Shown one piece after another: positions 31,613 to 42,763 of a DNA stretch of 64,000 bases. How positions within the stretch are numbered: position 1 is the stretch's first letter; every line of letters begins with the position of its first letter. The position numbers were made by a program, and so were the translations under genes. Below the pieces are notes generated by a model. The model was not told the origin of the DNA. It saw only the letters and a program-made list of their open reading frames with translations, and made no database searches. The stretch comes from Pohlia nutans (taxonomy: Eukaryota; Streptophyta; Bryopsida; Bryales; Mniaceae). Location: positions 28,482,253 through 28,546,252 of the forward strand of contig CM040087.1 of NCBI GenBank assembly GCA_022496805.1, in the 5' to 3' direction.

Positions 31613-31616
31613 TTAA

Positions 31617-32148
31617 CATCCCGATTCAACACTGTTTTCAAATAAGCGTTGTAAAATGTTTGATGGAAATCAAAAATGGGGTTGATGGTTAAATCAAAGT
31701 TGTAAATGTCAATGATGTCAAGATCACATCTGTATGGTTGGATTTATTCTATTTGTATTTAATATTTCTAAATTAATTTTGCAAGATTTTCTCTTGAAAC
31801 TCAATTTAAAATACCAAATTAGCACAATTTAAAAAAAAAATGGTAATGGAATTGGAATAACATGCACTACAAGATGGTATGGTTTACAATATTTGATTCT
31901 ACTCATTTTGAAAAATCATATTTAAGGTCCCATTTTTGAACTAAGAATGAAATTTGACATAAACCAATTTTTTTGTTTTTCTAAAAATCACAATAACCTA
32001 TTTTGAAGATCCAAACTGTACAAAGGATAGTCAACTTGTTCAAGAACCAAAAGAAATTTTGGTGGATGTAAACAGTCTAATTTGGATGAGAATCGAGCAG
32101 TTTCATTATGTGCGTCTTTCACATAGTAGACACTGACGCGTTAAAGGG
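31617..32148 (-). mobile_element. piggyBac-like MITE, family A copy 2 (532 bp)
   Basis: TTAA at 31613-31616 and 32149-32152; ends CATCCCGATTCAACACTG and GACGCGTTAAAGGG. It aligns in reverse with 18169-18715 (GATGGTATGGTTT and TTGATTCTACT landmarks). More diverged than copies 1 and 3. Confidence 0.8.
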
Positions 32149-32430
32149 TTAATCACAGTAGTACATGTCCCACATGACATGCTGCACTTTGTTGTCTCTA
32201 CCCCACGAGGGGAGAGACTATGGAAATGTTTCGTTTTTAAGAAGTTACATGGTTGAAAAGTACAAACAAGCGATAAAAGTAAATGTACGGTAAATATGAA
32301 GGCAAAGACTACGCGACTAGCCGCTTGTTTTTTTTTTTTTTTTTCACAAATCGAACGAATTCAATTGCAAGGATAAAATAGTAAGTTACAGAGCCACCGT
32401 ACCACGCCAGGATGACGCAGGGCGGAAGGA

Positions 32431-32732
32431 CACTGGAAACTTTGATCAGTTTAGCCGGGGCTAAACTAGGGTAATTTAGCCCCCTCTTTAGTCCTCCTTA
32501 GCACTATGTGAAAAATGAGGGGGGGGGGGGCCTAAATTTTATGTACCATTAGCCCCCTTTTTGTACCACTAGCCAGGGCTAAAACACAAATTAGCCGGGG
32601 CTAAAAAGGAGAGATTTGGGTTTAGCCGGGGCTAAAAAAGAAAGATTCGGGTTTAGCCGGGGCTAAACGTTGTGGTTTAGCCCCCTACAGCCATTTTAGC
32701 CCCGGAGGCTAAAACTTCAAAAGCTTCCAGTG
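32431..32732 (+). mobile_element. CACTA-like MITE, copy 1 (302 bp)
   Basis: The 3-bp duplication GGA flanks ends CACTGGAAACTTTGATC and AAGCTTCCAGTG. CACTR ends with 3-bp duplications are the CACTA (EnSpm) signature. The interior carries repeated TTTAGCCGGGGCTAAA words, like the subterminal transposase-binding repeats of that superfamily. A G-run lies at 32519-32530. Confidence 0.9.
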
Positions 32733-33017
32733 GGAGACCATGCAAAGCTAACTTGAGTACATGTTAAATAGAGTAATTGTTGGGGTTGTAATGCACCGAA
32801 GTAATCCTACTCCCCTGCCTGGTGCAGGTAATCAAGAGATTCCAGGCGTAAGAGTTTGAAAATTTTGACCGCAGTTGAGGCAAACAGCAGATTAGATGCT
32901 CCACTTTGGCTTGGGGCCAATCCCATCACATATTTTACGTAGGTCAAGTTGTAATTATTTCAACGGTAAGTACACAGCTATGGATGCAACACATATTATA
33001 CTGTGACGCCGTGGAAT

Positions 33018-33919
33018 CTACTCGTCACGTGTCCTCAGGGTCGATCGATGACCAGTTGGCCACGGTAAACTATACAACCTGCAGCGGGAGATGAACTGCA
33101 TCGTTTCCCTATATATCCTGGCCATGTCGTTTCGGAGCTGCGTCATAGCATCAAACTCAGTCAAGGATATATGGTCAATCAACAGCTCGCCATCAAATTC
33201 ATGCACAAGAATTTCGATCTTAACTTTACGCTTGAATAAGGAGCGGGGTTGATTGTGGGCTTACCATGGTTGCGGTTGCGGGCACAGAGTTTGGAGGTAC
33301 AGGAGTTCGCATGGTGGAGAACCTATGGTTCATTTGTCTTCTGTGGCGTTCCAGGTTCTCGCGTTGCCAAACCACATGGCTGACTGATTCCTCAGCAGAA
33401 TCGCTCCGGGCGGGGAACCCATTTGTTAATCCATCTGTCGTCTGCGCCGGGAAAATTGGACGGAGCCTCTCACCAGTTGCAGAGCTGCGCTCCGGTCGCC
33501 CGTTACCTCGCCCACGACCCCGCCCGCGACCTCGCTCGCGACGCCCTGCGCTTGTGTCAACCGTAGGAGCTCCTTCGCCGATGGCCGGGACAGACGCTGT
33601 GATAATCCCAGTGCGCGGCGGTGGAAGCGCCATCGCACACGGCTCGATCGGTGCGCTTCCCAACATCTGGCGGTAGATGTCGACAGGATGAAGATCTGCT
33701 AGCGGCTGCTGCGGGCTCTGTTGCAATTGATGGGTGGATAGATTGTCCGCATTCCCCATGGCTTGTGGACACCGCGGCTCAAGCGACAGGAGTAATTCCA
33801 CCATCTCCAATTCTTCACCTGCCGTGAGCGGCTCGAGTTCTGAAGGTAAGTTCATCTCAGGGCCTGTAGTGATGGGGCTGTCCGTTGCAGAATGTGCTTC
33901 GTTCGACCGGGCCGGAAAA
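33018..33919 (-). CDS. Arg-Gly-rich hypothetical protein, at least two exons
   Basis: The main exon runs from an acceptor after TTTGGTGTAG (about 33919) to a donor ATG|GTAAGC at 33265. A phase-0 second exon begins at about 33161 after CTTGACTGAG (FDAMTQLRNDMARIYRETMQ, helical) and stops at 33018 if read through; CTGCAG|GTTGTA near 33080 could be another donor. The first in-frame Met with a good frame is at 33855 (MNLPSELEPL). Features are an acidic Leu-rich N-terminus, a Gln-rich patch, an RGRGRGRGRG segment near residues 137-147 of the frame, and a basic tail. RG repeats often bind RNA and accept Arg methylation, but the family is unknown. An upstream piece (34267-34069) ends in a GTAAGT donor whose phase does not fit this frame, so it may be 5' UTR. 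Confidence 0.4.
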
Positions 33920-34068
33920 ACTACACCAAAGGAGAACATTAGTGAGGCTATATATGATGAGAGCGGCTGTTAGCTTCAATGGTCGCAAAAGCACACGCTA
34001 CTTAATTGATGAGCCTGCGTGCTTTATAGACAAAAGAATTGAACGTAACCGAATGCGTCGAACTTACG

Positions 34069-34500
34069 TGACAGTGCAGTAGCTGCGTGTGGTCTGCAGG
34101 GCTGGAAGCCTACGTTGTTGTTTTCCTCCGGAGATCCATCGCCACGCTGATTTCGGGAGAGTGCCATTGTGCGATCTGCGAGGACTCAGTTCGAGAGAAA
34201 TCAGCGCCAACAGAGTAAGACTCAGATCGGCTGGAAGGATTGGTGAGTTTGATCCCAGCCTCTGCAACCACCTAGCTTCGCCATCAGGCTCTTCAGAAGG
34301 GGAGCAGCGGCAGACATGGAGTCCTTACTTGAAAGCCGTGAGTCCTTACTTGACACGGACCTTAGTTTCTGTAGCCTTGAAACAGACGGCAAAATTGTGT
34401 GTCGTACAGAACCGTCTCCACAATTCTGAATCGCTGGCTGCCTTAAAACTTTGGACATCAAATGTTTTCTGTTTCCATTTCAGTTCTTCAGCAATATTAA
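34069..34500 (-). other. Possible 5' exon/UTR of the RG-rich gene
   Basis: A GTCAC|GTAAGT donor on the minus strand lies at 34068. The composition is GC-richer than the flanks. The frame before it does not join in phase with the next exon, so translation across it is not supported. Confidence 0.3.
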
Positions 34501-34734
34501 CATAATATCACCATATTGTTGAGATGTCTTAAAATCCAAGAAATTGGCCATTTTCCAATCACCCATCTGGAATCTGGAACCTCAGATCTGTATGAGTCCT
34601 CGTTTTAAATGCTCTCTGCGCTTGGATTTCACAATCTCCTAGATTTGAAATATGCCAATTCCCTATGTGGAGATTTGAGTAACATTCTAAGAGCATGATC
34701 CTATGTGAGACACATAGCGATACAACACAAGGGG

Positions 34735-34850
34735 ATCCTCTCAAATTCCCTAATACACATGTGGGAGATTAAAGCAAATTCAGACATGTAAATGGGATTC
34801 AGATTTTCTCTGTTAGACGTGTATATGGGAATTTTAATTTCCCTACTAAA
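34735..34850 (+). repeat. Dispersed repeat, copy 2
   Basis: Partner of 28117-28245, sharing GGGAGATTAAAGCAAATTC and GTGTATATGGGAATTTTAAT. Confidence 0.6.
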
Positions 34851-36330
34851 CACCGATTTGCAACTCAATTTCTTCTCAAATTCCCTTAGCAAATCCCTTA
34901 TGCATCAAAAGTCCCTCATACAATATGCGGGAACTGCCCATTTTTTCACACATTGCCACATTTCTTCAGAATTGTAATTGGAAGAGGGAAATAACAGGGA
35001 AAACCAAGGTATTTCCCATATGGGACACCCGCAAACTCTCGTTGTGCTACATGGGCTAATTCATCAGTATGTCAAATTGAGGAAGTACCTATCAAGCGCA
35101 AGTGCGCAACATTGAGGCATTGAGGAAGTACCTATAAAGGTATAACCACATCTTGAGCACAAAGTAGCAATTGCTTACTAGCTAGCATGTGATGATACTA
35201 GTATTGAACTAAATAATGTTGAAAATAACAATCATAATCCAATCAAACCAACAACTCGTTCAAAAATTCTCACTAGATGAACCGAACAATCCATGGATCA
35301 AAATGAAGGTATATAGTTGTCAACTCCAAGTAGCATCACTAATTAGCACCACTTCAATAGATTATTTTTGTAAGGACTAGAAAGTTTTATTATGATTTTG
35401 TGAAGAAAAGTGAACAAAATTCATACATACATAATCATGATCACATTCAATATTCTTTTCTATATGTCAATATGTGTATATATTACACTATTATAGTGTT
35501 ATAGTGAAAAACATCATCATGTTAAAAAAATTCTCATGTTGTCTCACAATTATACCCCTTAACATCATACTTCAATATAATATTTGATTTTAGAAAAATT
35601 TCAAAATTTCAAATCGGTTTAAAAGTTGAACTTGTTCAGTTTAATTTATTAATTGAGCTTAAATTTAAAAAGGATCAAATATGATGATTATAATTGTGAT
35701 CAAAAGGAAGTTTTGAAAGCACCAGAATGCAAAAAAAAGAGTTATATATCTATATATTTTTTTATCTTGTATTTTAGGGTTGAAGCCTATGTAAATTTTT
35801 TGATTAGCCTTAAAATAGATTAGATGTAGCACTACTAATTAATTAATGACACTGTCATCATCAAAAAAATCAATAAATAACAACTAAACATTTTATTGTG
35901 TGAACTATGAACTATCAATATATACTCATCCAAAAGGCAATTAAAGATTAAAAGGTTAATGGAAGATTGAAATAATAAAATTGGTTATTTAATTGAATGC
36001 TACATGTGCCATTGTCTTTACTATTGCTAACATTCCTAAGTGTCTCAATTACTTACCTATGTTTAGTGTGAAGGGATCAACCTTACCTTTCACAACATTC
36101 ATACATATCATTCTGAAAGAAAAGCCCACGTCACCTTTCACAACAATCTTAAAGAATGTAGTTTTCATTTTTTTTAGTGAAATGTAATGGAACTTAGAGT
36201 TAATTGAACCTTTCATATAATATTCAGCTCAGTTTTGAATCATTGAAGAATATTATACAGAAAAGTAAGATTAGCCACTCATTGAATGATAAATAATGAC
36301 AACATGGAATTTACTAGTTAGCTAGGTTAC
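34851..36330. other. AT-rich intergenic DNA
   Basis: No supported gene. AGGAAGTACCTAT occurs twice near 35080-35140. Otherwise empty to my reading. Confidence 0.4.
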
Positions 36331-36820
36331 ATGACAACATTAGTACATTACTACAGACACCTCAACAAAGAAACTATTATTTCAGTTTTTAGGACCATTT
36401 CTAATAACTTCTCGACTTTTGGATGTAGTCTATCGCTTGAAGCTACTGAAGACTTTACAAATCCAAAATGTGTTCCACATTTTGTTGTTAAAACCATATC
36501 GTCAAGATACCATCATTAGTTGCTGGCATACAATCCCACCTCCAATTGTCACTTTTGACGGAGACTTAGAATACCAAGTTCACCAAATCTTCGATTCCAG
36601 ACTCTTTAAACGATGGAAAAAACTATACTACTTCATTGAATCGTAGGAAGGATATAGACCATAAGAGAAACTACACTATTTGGTTTTGTAAGAAGGATAT
36701 GGACCACATGAGAATGCAGGGGAACCAACAATAAACCTTGAAAATGCTCTTAATGTAGTTGCCAAATATTACAAACTACACCTTGAAGCCCCCCAACCTC
36801 CCGAAGGAACTCGACGATAA
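36331..36820 (+). pseudogene. Ty3/gypsy chromovirus polyprotein remnant (integrase C-terminus and chromodomain)
   Basis: At 36419-36646 the frame reads VYRLKLLKTL, NVFHILLLKPYRQDT, PPPIVTFDGDLEYQVHQIFD and SRLFKRWKKLYYF, the typical end of a plant gypsy integrase entering a chromodomain. Further remnants after a stop (GYGPHEN, EPTINLENALNVVAKYY) continue to 36820. Frame changes and stops make it dead. Only the 3' end survives; the rest upstream is not recognisable. Confidence 0.75.
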
Positions 36821-36835
36821 GGGAGGGGGAGGTAA
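36820..36835 (+). other. Polypurine tract of the gypsy element
   Basis: GGGAGGGGGAGG, with a few following bases, stands immediately before the TGTTAC start of the 3' LTR. This is where plus-strand priming occurs in LTR retrotransposons. Confidence 0.7.
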
Positions 36836-37443
36836 TGTTACGAACCCATTTGGTTCACTCTCGGGGAGGTCACTCTCGGGGAGGTCACTCCCTTGTATAT
36901 TTTGTATACACGTGCGATAATGACCTATTTATTTGGGGGGTTATTTTAGCAAAAAAATTTAGCAAAAAATATTATTAGGTGATGGTATTTTACATATAAA
37001 AAGCCTGAGAATATTATATGTGATGGTATTTTACATGTAAACATGTTTCACTTTTTAAAAATCCCCTATTTTACATGTACATTTTTTACAAAATTTATCT
37101 ACAATGAATATATTGGACCCTATTTTTTATCGCACGTTGTTTCTAAAATTTTCGCCAGTGAACCCCCCGAGGGTTCACTATAACCGGACTTAGACAATTA
37201 CTATAGTTATGGGTTAAGTGTCAAGGCTTCTTTGTACTCTTTAAGTGCAGGATGAGGGGGTTTGTCCCTCATGCGGTATTTGGTAATACAAAAGAATGAT
37301 TTGGTCTAGCTTATGTTGCTTGAATGTTATGAATTAAGCTTGCATTTGCTTTGTGTCTTGAATATGCTGAATAAGATGGGTTTGAAGGTTGTATGATAAA
37401 GTTACAATTGGAGTATTGATTGTGGAGTTGCCGGGCCGTGACA
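36836..37443 (+). mobile_element. 3' LTR of the gypsy remnant, split by a MITE
   Basis: It starts TGTTACGAACCC right after the polypurine tract and ends GCCGTGACA, giving TG...CA with matching short inverted ends. Without the MITE and its 8-bp duplication it would be 288 bp. No 5' LTR is visible in the window. Confidence 0.65.
36860..37171 (-). mobile_element. hAT-like MITE, copy 2 (312 bp), inside the gypsy LTR
   Basis: The perfect 8-bp duplication GGTTCACT is at 36852-36859 and 37172-37179. The sequence is the reverse complement of copy 1 with about five differences. Its left terminus CTCGGGGAGGTCACT is present twice in tandem (36860-36874 and 36875-36889), which accounts for the 15-bp length difference. 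It is younger than the LTR it sits in. Confidence 0.9.
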
Positions 37444-37639
37444 CCAACGTAAATTACATGTGCTTTACCTATTTTAAAGGTTCCATGTTATTGGCTACTT
37501 GGTACTTGCTAACTATATGACTAAAGCTCAGAAGGCATGAAGGATAGAACACACCATTTTGATTTCGTTAGCCAAACTAAAAGCCTTTTTTTCAATAGAC
37601 TCTTCACTCACGTTGGCCTACCCTCTCACACTCTTTCAT

Positions 37640-38125
37640 CCTCAATTCAAAGTAGATATTCTCATAAACCTTTTAAAACAAATGAAACAAATTGAAATTG
37701 AAAATATACCCATATTTGTTTAATTGGGACTTTTCACAATTCCACCATATTGGGGTTCTTTGAATAAGTGGGAAATTTTACCATCTACACAAATATTTGT
37801 TTTACTCAAGTGTATTTTTTTCAACTATCAAGCTACTGTTATATTGTTTAATTGTCACTAAATATATTAAAGAATATGAAAGGATTTACTCAATTTCTCA
37901 AGTAATTAGAACATAAGAAAATAATATCTACTATTGAAATGAGACCTAAAACGTCCTCCTAGTTCAAGTTTTAGTATCGTTTAAAAACGATGCTAAAAAC
38001 GTATGGGACCTGATCCCTCCTATCTCTTACTTCCATTCAACAACTATTCGTTAGGAAGTTGTGATCATGACTTACTATGGTCACTCCTCTTTGAACAGAA
38101 ATGGGGTTCTTGGCTGCTACTTAAA
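37640..38125 (+). repeat. Segmental duplication, copy 2, left part
   Basis: It matches 20080-20560 (shared CCACCATATTGGGGTTCTTT and AAATGGGGTTCTTGGCTGC). The duplication resumes at 41300 after about 3.2 kb of inserted DNA holding the pogo-like pseudogene. Confidence 0.75.
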
Positions 38126-39120
38126 GTAGGAGTACTCATAGGGTGCATTCACAATAAAACGAGCCAACCCCGCCCAGTTATAACGACTCTTGATGAATGC
38201 TTAGAAAATAATATCTTCAATTTATGTAGATATTAGAATAATTTAAGGACATTTTGCAACATATTTTGAACATTTTAGCACATTTTAGTCGTTATTAACG
38301 ACTAGATACGACCATATTTTAGTCGTTTTGGAGTACCAATAACTTCCCAAACATTGTCAAACTTTAGTCTGTATATTGTATAATGACATATATTATATGT
38401 AGTTACTAATTTAAATTGCATTATCAATTCATATGATAAGATTAATTTAACAATCCGTTAAATTAATCACTGGTTACAGTTTTCTTGGGTCGTGTTACTC
38501 TGAATGTACCGCATAATCGTCCTTTTAAGCTATTTTTCGCTAGTTACCACTTACAAGAAGAACCAAAACTAATATAATTCACAGATTTGCAAGAGAAAAT
38601 TAAAAATAATTATTGGGAGAAGAAAGAGTTTTAGAAAAAACAGGTATATATTTATTATATAATTTCAAAGTACATAATTCTTAAAGTGCTATGTGCCTAT
38701 GTCTGTCCATAGCTGGTGGTAGAATGGATCAACAATTAGCTCATTCATGTCCGGACAAAACCCTTTCATGTTTGCATCATATCCTAAAAATATTTTTAAC
38801 TTCATTGATTACCGTCCACAAGTGCTTAGAAGAGACAAAGTATGTCAATAAATCAAAAATTGTTCTCAAATGTCCAACTACCGCTTCAAAGCTAACTCAA
38901 AAAGAACCCAAAATCACTTCATGGGCGCCATTTATGAACAACAAATCGTCCCTAGGAAACTGGAAAGCAACTGTAGAGTGGGAAAATCAGACCCCACGAG
39001 GCCCATGCATGCACAGCTAGCCAATGGCTCTTCCATGCAACTTCCCGTTGTTTCAAAACGTCTCGTGATCCATGGAAGTCGGATCTTGGCTGCTCTTTCC
39101 ATCTACCGAAGCTCCAGGCC
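38126..39120. other. Unassigned DNA inside the interrupted duplication
   Basis: A short perfect palindrome TAGTCGTTATTAACGACTA lies near 38287-38305, and GTCGTTTTGG follows. The plus-strand frames at 38691-39430 overlie the charged tail of the minus-strand pogo pseudogene or have no features. Confidence 0.4.
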
Positions 39121-40575
39121 CTACCTTCGTCGGCGCTCTTCTGAGCTTGTGCACTTGCTGCTCGTCGCTACCTCCGAACACTTACGCTCTTTCTTTGCCT
39201 CTCTCCTCGCCTTCTCTCTTTCCTTCAACTGCTTCTTGCACTCCGCTTCAATTCGCCGCAAGACCTTGGCGGTGTCTTTGGCCTGTTTTTCTCTCTCCTT
39301 CTCGAGCTTACGGCGCTCTGCTACTTGCTTTCGCTCTTCTTTCTCTTGTAGCACAGCCTCTTTTCGAATGGCCTTGGCTTCCATAGTCTCGATGTACTCA
39401 TCGCTCGTCATGAGAATCGAACTGCTGTAATCAATCAACGGCTCGTTGTGATGGTGTTGTCTTCGAGCAAGGCGAATGACTCGCGGCCTCGTGGGAGTTC
39501 AAAGAGATTCGGCAGTGCATGCAGCGGTGCGTTGTTTACGGGTTCATAATCCGTCCCTACCACCGTTTTCTTCCCTGTCCGAATCGTCGGGGTCAAAAGG
39601 CACGTAGAAGCGTTCATTCGCTAGTTGTCAGCTCGGAATGCGTTCTCCAAGTAGCTCTTCCATGCCTGGATCCGCCTCCGTCTCACCCTGGTCAGTGCCC
39701 TCACCTCCATCCAAATCGCTTTCAGATCTCAAGATAGCAGGTTGCCCATCCCCATGCTCAGGTGCCTCGGTTTCGAAACATTGTGAAGGACCAGTGTACT
39801 TATCCATGGCGTTGGGATTCAAAGGCCATATGCCAGTAGTTCGGAAACCTTTGATGATATTTGCAAGTGTCATCGCTTTTCTAAGTCCAAGCGAAATCCA
39901 CTGTGCACGGTCTTCCTTGCTAGCTCCTTGCCCTTTGTTACGTACTGACCATGCATCTCTATATCCTCGAAATGCTACTTTGAAAGGTTTAAATATACTG
40001 ACATCTAGTAGCTGCAGGTGATGGCTGGTGATGGCTAGACAATGACAACACATCAAGTTCATGCTCCTTGGCTTTGACAACAACGTTCAAAGTTACGTGA
40101 GATCCATATCCATCAAGTACAAGCAAGTGCCTATTCTCAGGTGAGATTCCAAACGTTTCCCTTGCACGTTGATGAAATGATGTATCCAACTAGCGGACAA
40201 GTACGATGACATCCATGCATTGTCTTACATTGACACAATGGCACCAACTTCACATTTACACATGTAGTCTCGCTCTCTTCGTCGTCCTTTGAAGACGTAA
40301 TAATTAGGAATTGACTGGCGTGCAGCATTGATGCATGAGAGGACAATGATATGTTCTCTGGCATCTGGAACATGTACAGATCTAGTTCCCCGTTTTGCAA
40401 AAACAAGATTCCCACCTCCAGATCTACCTGCTTGCGCTCCACTCTCGTTGGCGTTCCATATGTGATCTGCAGGATAGTTTTGCGTCCTAAAGATGGTCAT
40501 AGTCAAGAGGAAAAAACCTCTACTACTAAGTTGCAAACAAAGATACACGAGAAACTGAAACAAAGCCTTAAGCAA
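39121..40575 (-). pseudogene. Broken pogo/Tigger-like DDE transposase
   Basis: Minus-strand fragments align in order with pogo-type (DDE_1, CENP-B-related) transposases. These are YPADHIWNANESG (first catalytic box, 40447 region), LLVLDGYGSHVT (second, near 40120), HHLQLLDVSIFKPFK (third, near 40010), and then GLRKAMTLANIIKGFRTTGI. A frameshift lies between boxes two and three (about 40010-40050). Further frame changes lie near 39625 and 39440. The tail 39438-39121 is an Arg/Lys/Glu coiled coil. The first catalytic Asp is Asn (AAC). The N-terminal helix-turn-helix is not found. Confidence 0.75.
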
Positions 40576-41299
40576 TCATCAATGCAACACTTCTTTCATA
40601 CAATTCACTTTAATTTATGTTCAAAGGTCATTTCGTTATATTGAGACTTTTGGTTCTCTCATTTTTATTTTGAATTAATGATCTATCGCTTTATCTCTTT
40701 ACTAGTATTTTTTTACAAATAGGTAACAACGTCAACTTTTTTGAATTTCATTATGAATTGTTTAAGCATTATTTATTGTCCTTTGGCATCACTTATTGTT
40801 TCTAAAATGATTTTTTGAACAAGTTTTCTTCCCTCTCAAAATCCGCAAAAAGCCTCAATGTAACGAATATGGCCTTAGTTCTCTTATGTATTTGCATTAC
40901 CACCAAGCCTTGCACCCTTCATTAATGGGCAATATTGCAAATACTGCACCCTAAGCTACAAAACGCCGCGACTTACCGTTCCTTTATTAGTTGTAATAAG
41001 ACCCTCAACCGCCCCCACCCTCTACTTTAACTGCAACACATGGCTACTAAACTATATTTAAATATTTGATCAACCACCCTTCTAATAATTAATCTAATTA
41101 TTTGTTAGTATCAATAGTATCATGTATCAATCTCCGTCCATCACGAGACCCTATACAGCCTCATCCTTATATTATTCTATCCATGACAATCCCCATAAAT
41201 GTCACTTTTATGTCCAACTCAAGATTGGGATGTCATGGGATGGTTGTGGGTCGAAAAATAGGGCTTGGAGTTGGGTAAAGGGACGGTTATACCTTATAA

Positions 41300-41840
41300 T
41301 GCTTTGCAACCTTCCACTTCGAAATCACATAAGAAATTCACATACAATGTCGTCAATTTGGCTCTAGTATCCACACCTCCAAAAATCACACTCCTCAAGT
41401 GTGACCCAAACAGCTCAAAGTGAAAAAAGAGAAGCTAGAGCTTATTAAATGGTAATTATCATCTACCTTGATTGCTGTCCATGAGCACCAATACATACAC
41501 TATCGACATCATGGAAACTTAAAACATGAAAATCATGATCAGGCATTCCTCACTTAAATTCCAGGTCAAAGCTCACTCAGGCTTCAGTAATCAGGATTGA
41601 TCAGGCTTTAATCCAAAACCTTCCTCTTTTACAAACGGTTTACAACTCAGTAATTTACAAACCGGTCTAGAAAACGTTACACAGCCCACAGCCACAGAAA
41701 CTATGATATAGGCTAGCCTTGAATATTTTTCAACGCCCTGCATTACACCAGATCGATGCCCGGTACGTTACTCCAGTATCCTGTACTCAGATAACAAAAG
41801 AGTCCTCAAACTGCGCCAATCTGAACCAAGTTGTCTCCCT
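41300..41840 (+). repeat. Segmental duplication, copy 2, right part, with COI1 3'-UTR-like sequence
   Basis: 41305-41445 matches 20565-20705. 41640-41820 matches both 20725-20940 and the COI1 downstream region 48835-49040 (TCTAGAAAACGTTACACAGC against TCTAGAAAACATTACACAGC). About 190 bp between them is unique to this copy. Confidence 0.7.
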
Positions 41841-41916
41841 GCCTAAAAAGTTTGATGGCGATGGGGGAGGTTCACGCACAAAGCCGATTCAGAATATGCG
41901 TTCTTAAACAAATCAA

Positions 41917-42177
41917 TTATAAGTACTCCTGCAAGTGACAATCGTACCCGAAGACCGACAGTGTGCACTTCATGCGCAGCAGCCGGCTCTTCAAGCTGGG
42001 CCCATACGCCGAGATTGGTGCGCCATGCAGCGCAATCGCCTGACGTTGCTCTCGACGCATCAGCACGCCATGACATGACTCATCAGTCACGGAATTCATA
42101 AATATCTTGTTGCATCCAATACCAATCGTGGTGGTACGAAGAAAATAAATTCCAGAGAGTTTAATTCTTGCACTCAA
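41917..42177 (-). CDS. Hypothetical small protein or 3' exon
   Basis: An 86-codon minus-strand frame with ordinary composition ends in SLKSRLLRMKCTLSVFGYDC and lies just upstream of the COI1-like 3' UTR copy at 41640-41820. The family is not recognised. It is head-to-head with the ACT-like gene at 42289. Only the placement and composition support it. Confidence 0.25.
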   Translation of the reverse strand: MSARIKLSGIYFLRTTTIGIGCNKIFMNSVTDESCHGVLMRREQRQAIALHGAPISAYGPSLKSRLLRMKCTLSVFGYDCHLQEYL

Positions 42178-42288
42178 TCCAGCCTACTCACGCAGCCTGC
42201 ACAGTGATCTGCTCTACGAGTCGATCGTCTCTAGAGCTTAATTGCCATACGGGCTCCTTTCCGTTCCATTTCAAGCTGTTAGTACGCG

Positions 42289-42763
42289 ATGGCGTATTTA
42301 CCGTCGACGGTCGTCACCGTGCTGACTCCAGTGCAAGGGAGCGATTCGTGCATAGTATCGTTCGTGGGCGTCAACGTTGCAATCCATGTCTGCAGATACA
42401 AGTGCTACTTGACCATAACCCCCCCGGACAGCCGCACAGGCGGCCTGCTTAACCGCGTTATCACCACTCTCCAGGGTCACCTCCTGGAGCTGCTTTCGGT
42501 CTCAATTATCCTCCACGACGACGTAAGAGTCTACTCCATTCAATGCCAGGTATCGTTCTCGATCATTGATTGATTCATTGATTGTGTTTGAAACTAATTG
42601 CTCTCGATCAATGAACTGTGGAACATGGTCTCTTTCATACATGTCTTAGTTCACTTGAACGGATTGATTTCAGGCTGCTGGTCCGTATGCGGAGCTGCTG
42701 CGGAACGCCCTCTATACGGCTCTGCAGAGAATCGCCGACGAATATGCAGACTTATTATCTTGA
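42289..42763 (+). CDS. Small two-exon ACT-like domain protein (116 residues)
   Basis: Exons 42289-42549 and 42674-42763 join in phase 0 (CAG|GTATCG donor, TTTCAG acceptor) and end in TGA. The product shows a beta-strand (VNVAIHVCRYKCYLTI), then SRTGGLLNRVITTLQGHLLE, then LLSVSIILHDDVRVYSIQ, and a final helix AAGPYAELLRNALYTALQRI. The strand-helix-strand-strand-helix order resembles the ACT-like dimerisation domain at the C-terminus of many plant bHLH factors. No basic helix-loop-helix is encoded here, so it is either a stand-alone ACT-like protein or the last exons of a longer gene. The in-phase splice supports a real gene. Confidence 0.5.

Noticed and set aside
33266..33676. Plus-strand 136-codon frame over the RG-repeat gene
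   Set aside because: Antisense of the Arg-Gly repeat; the minus strand has splice sites and sensible composition.
15703..37171. Opposed ~300-bp repeats 21 kb apart, which could be terminal inverted repeats of one giant element carrying the kinase
   Set aside because: Each repeat has its own perfect 8-bp duplication (TTGCAGGG and GGTTCACT) and its own terminal inverted repeats, so they are two independent MITE insertions.
38691..39430. Plus-strand frames of 109-186 codons
   Set aside because: They overlap the charged coiled-coil tail of the minus-strand pogo-like pseudogene or lack any features.
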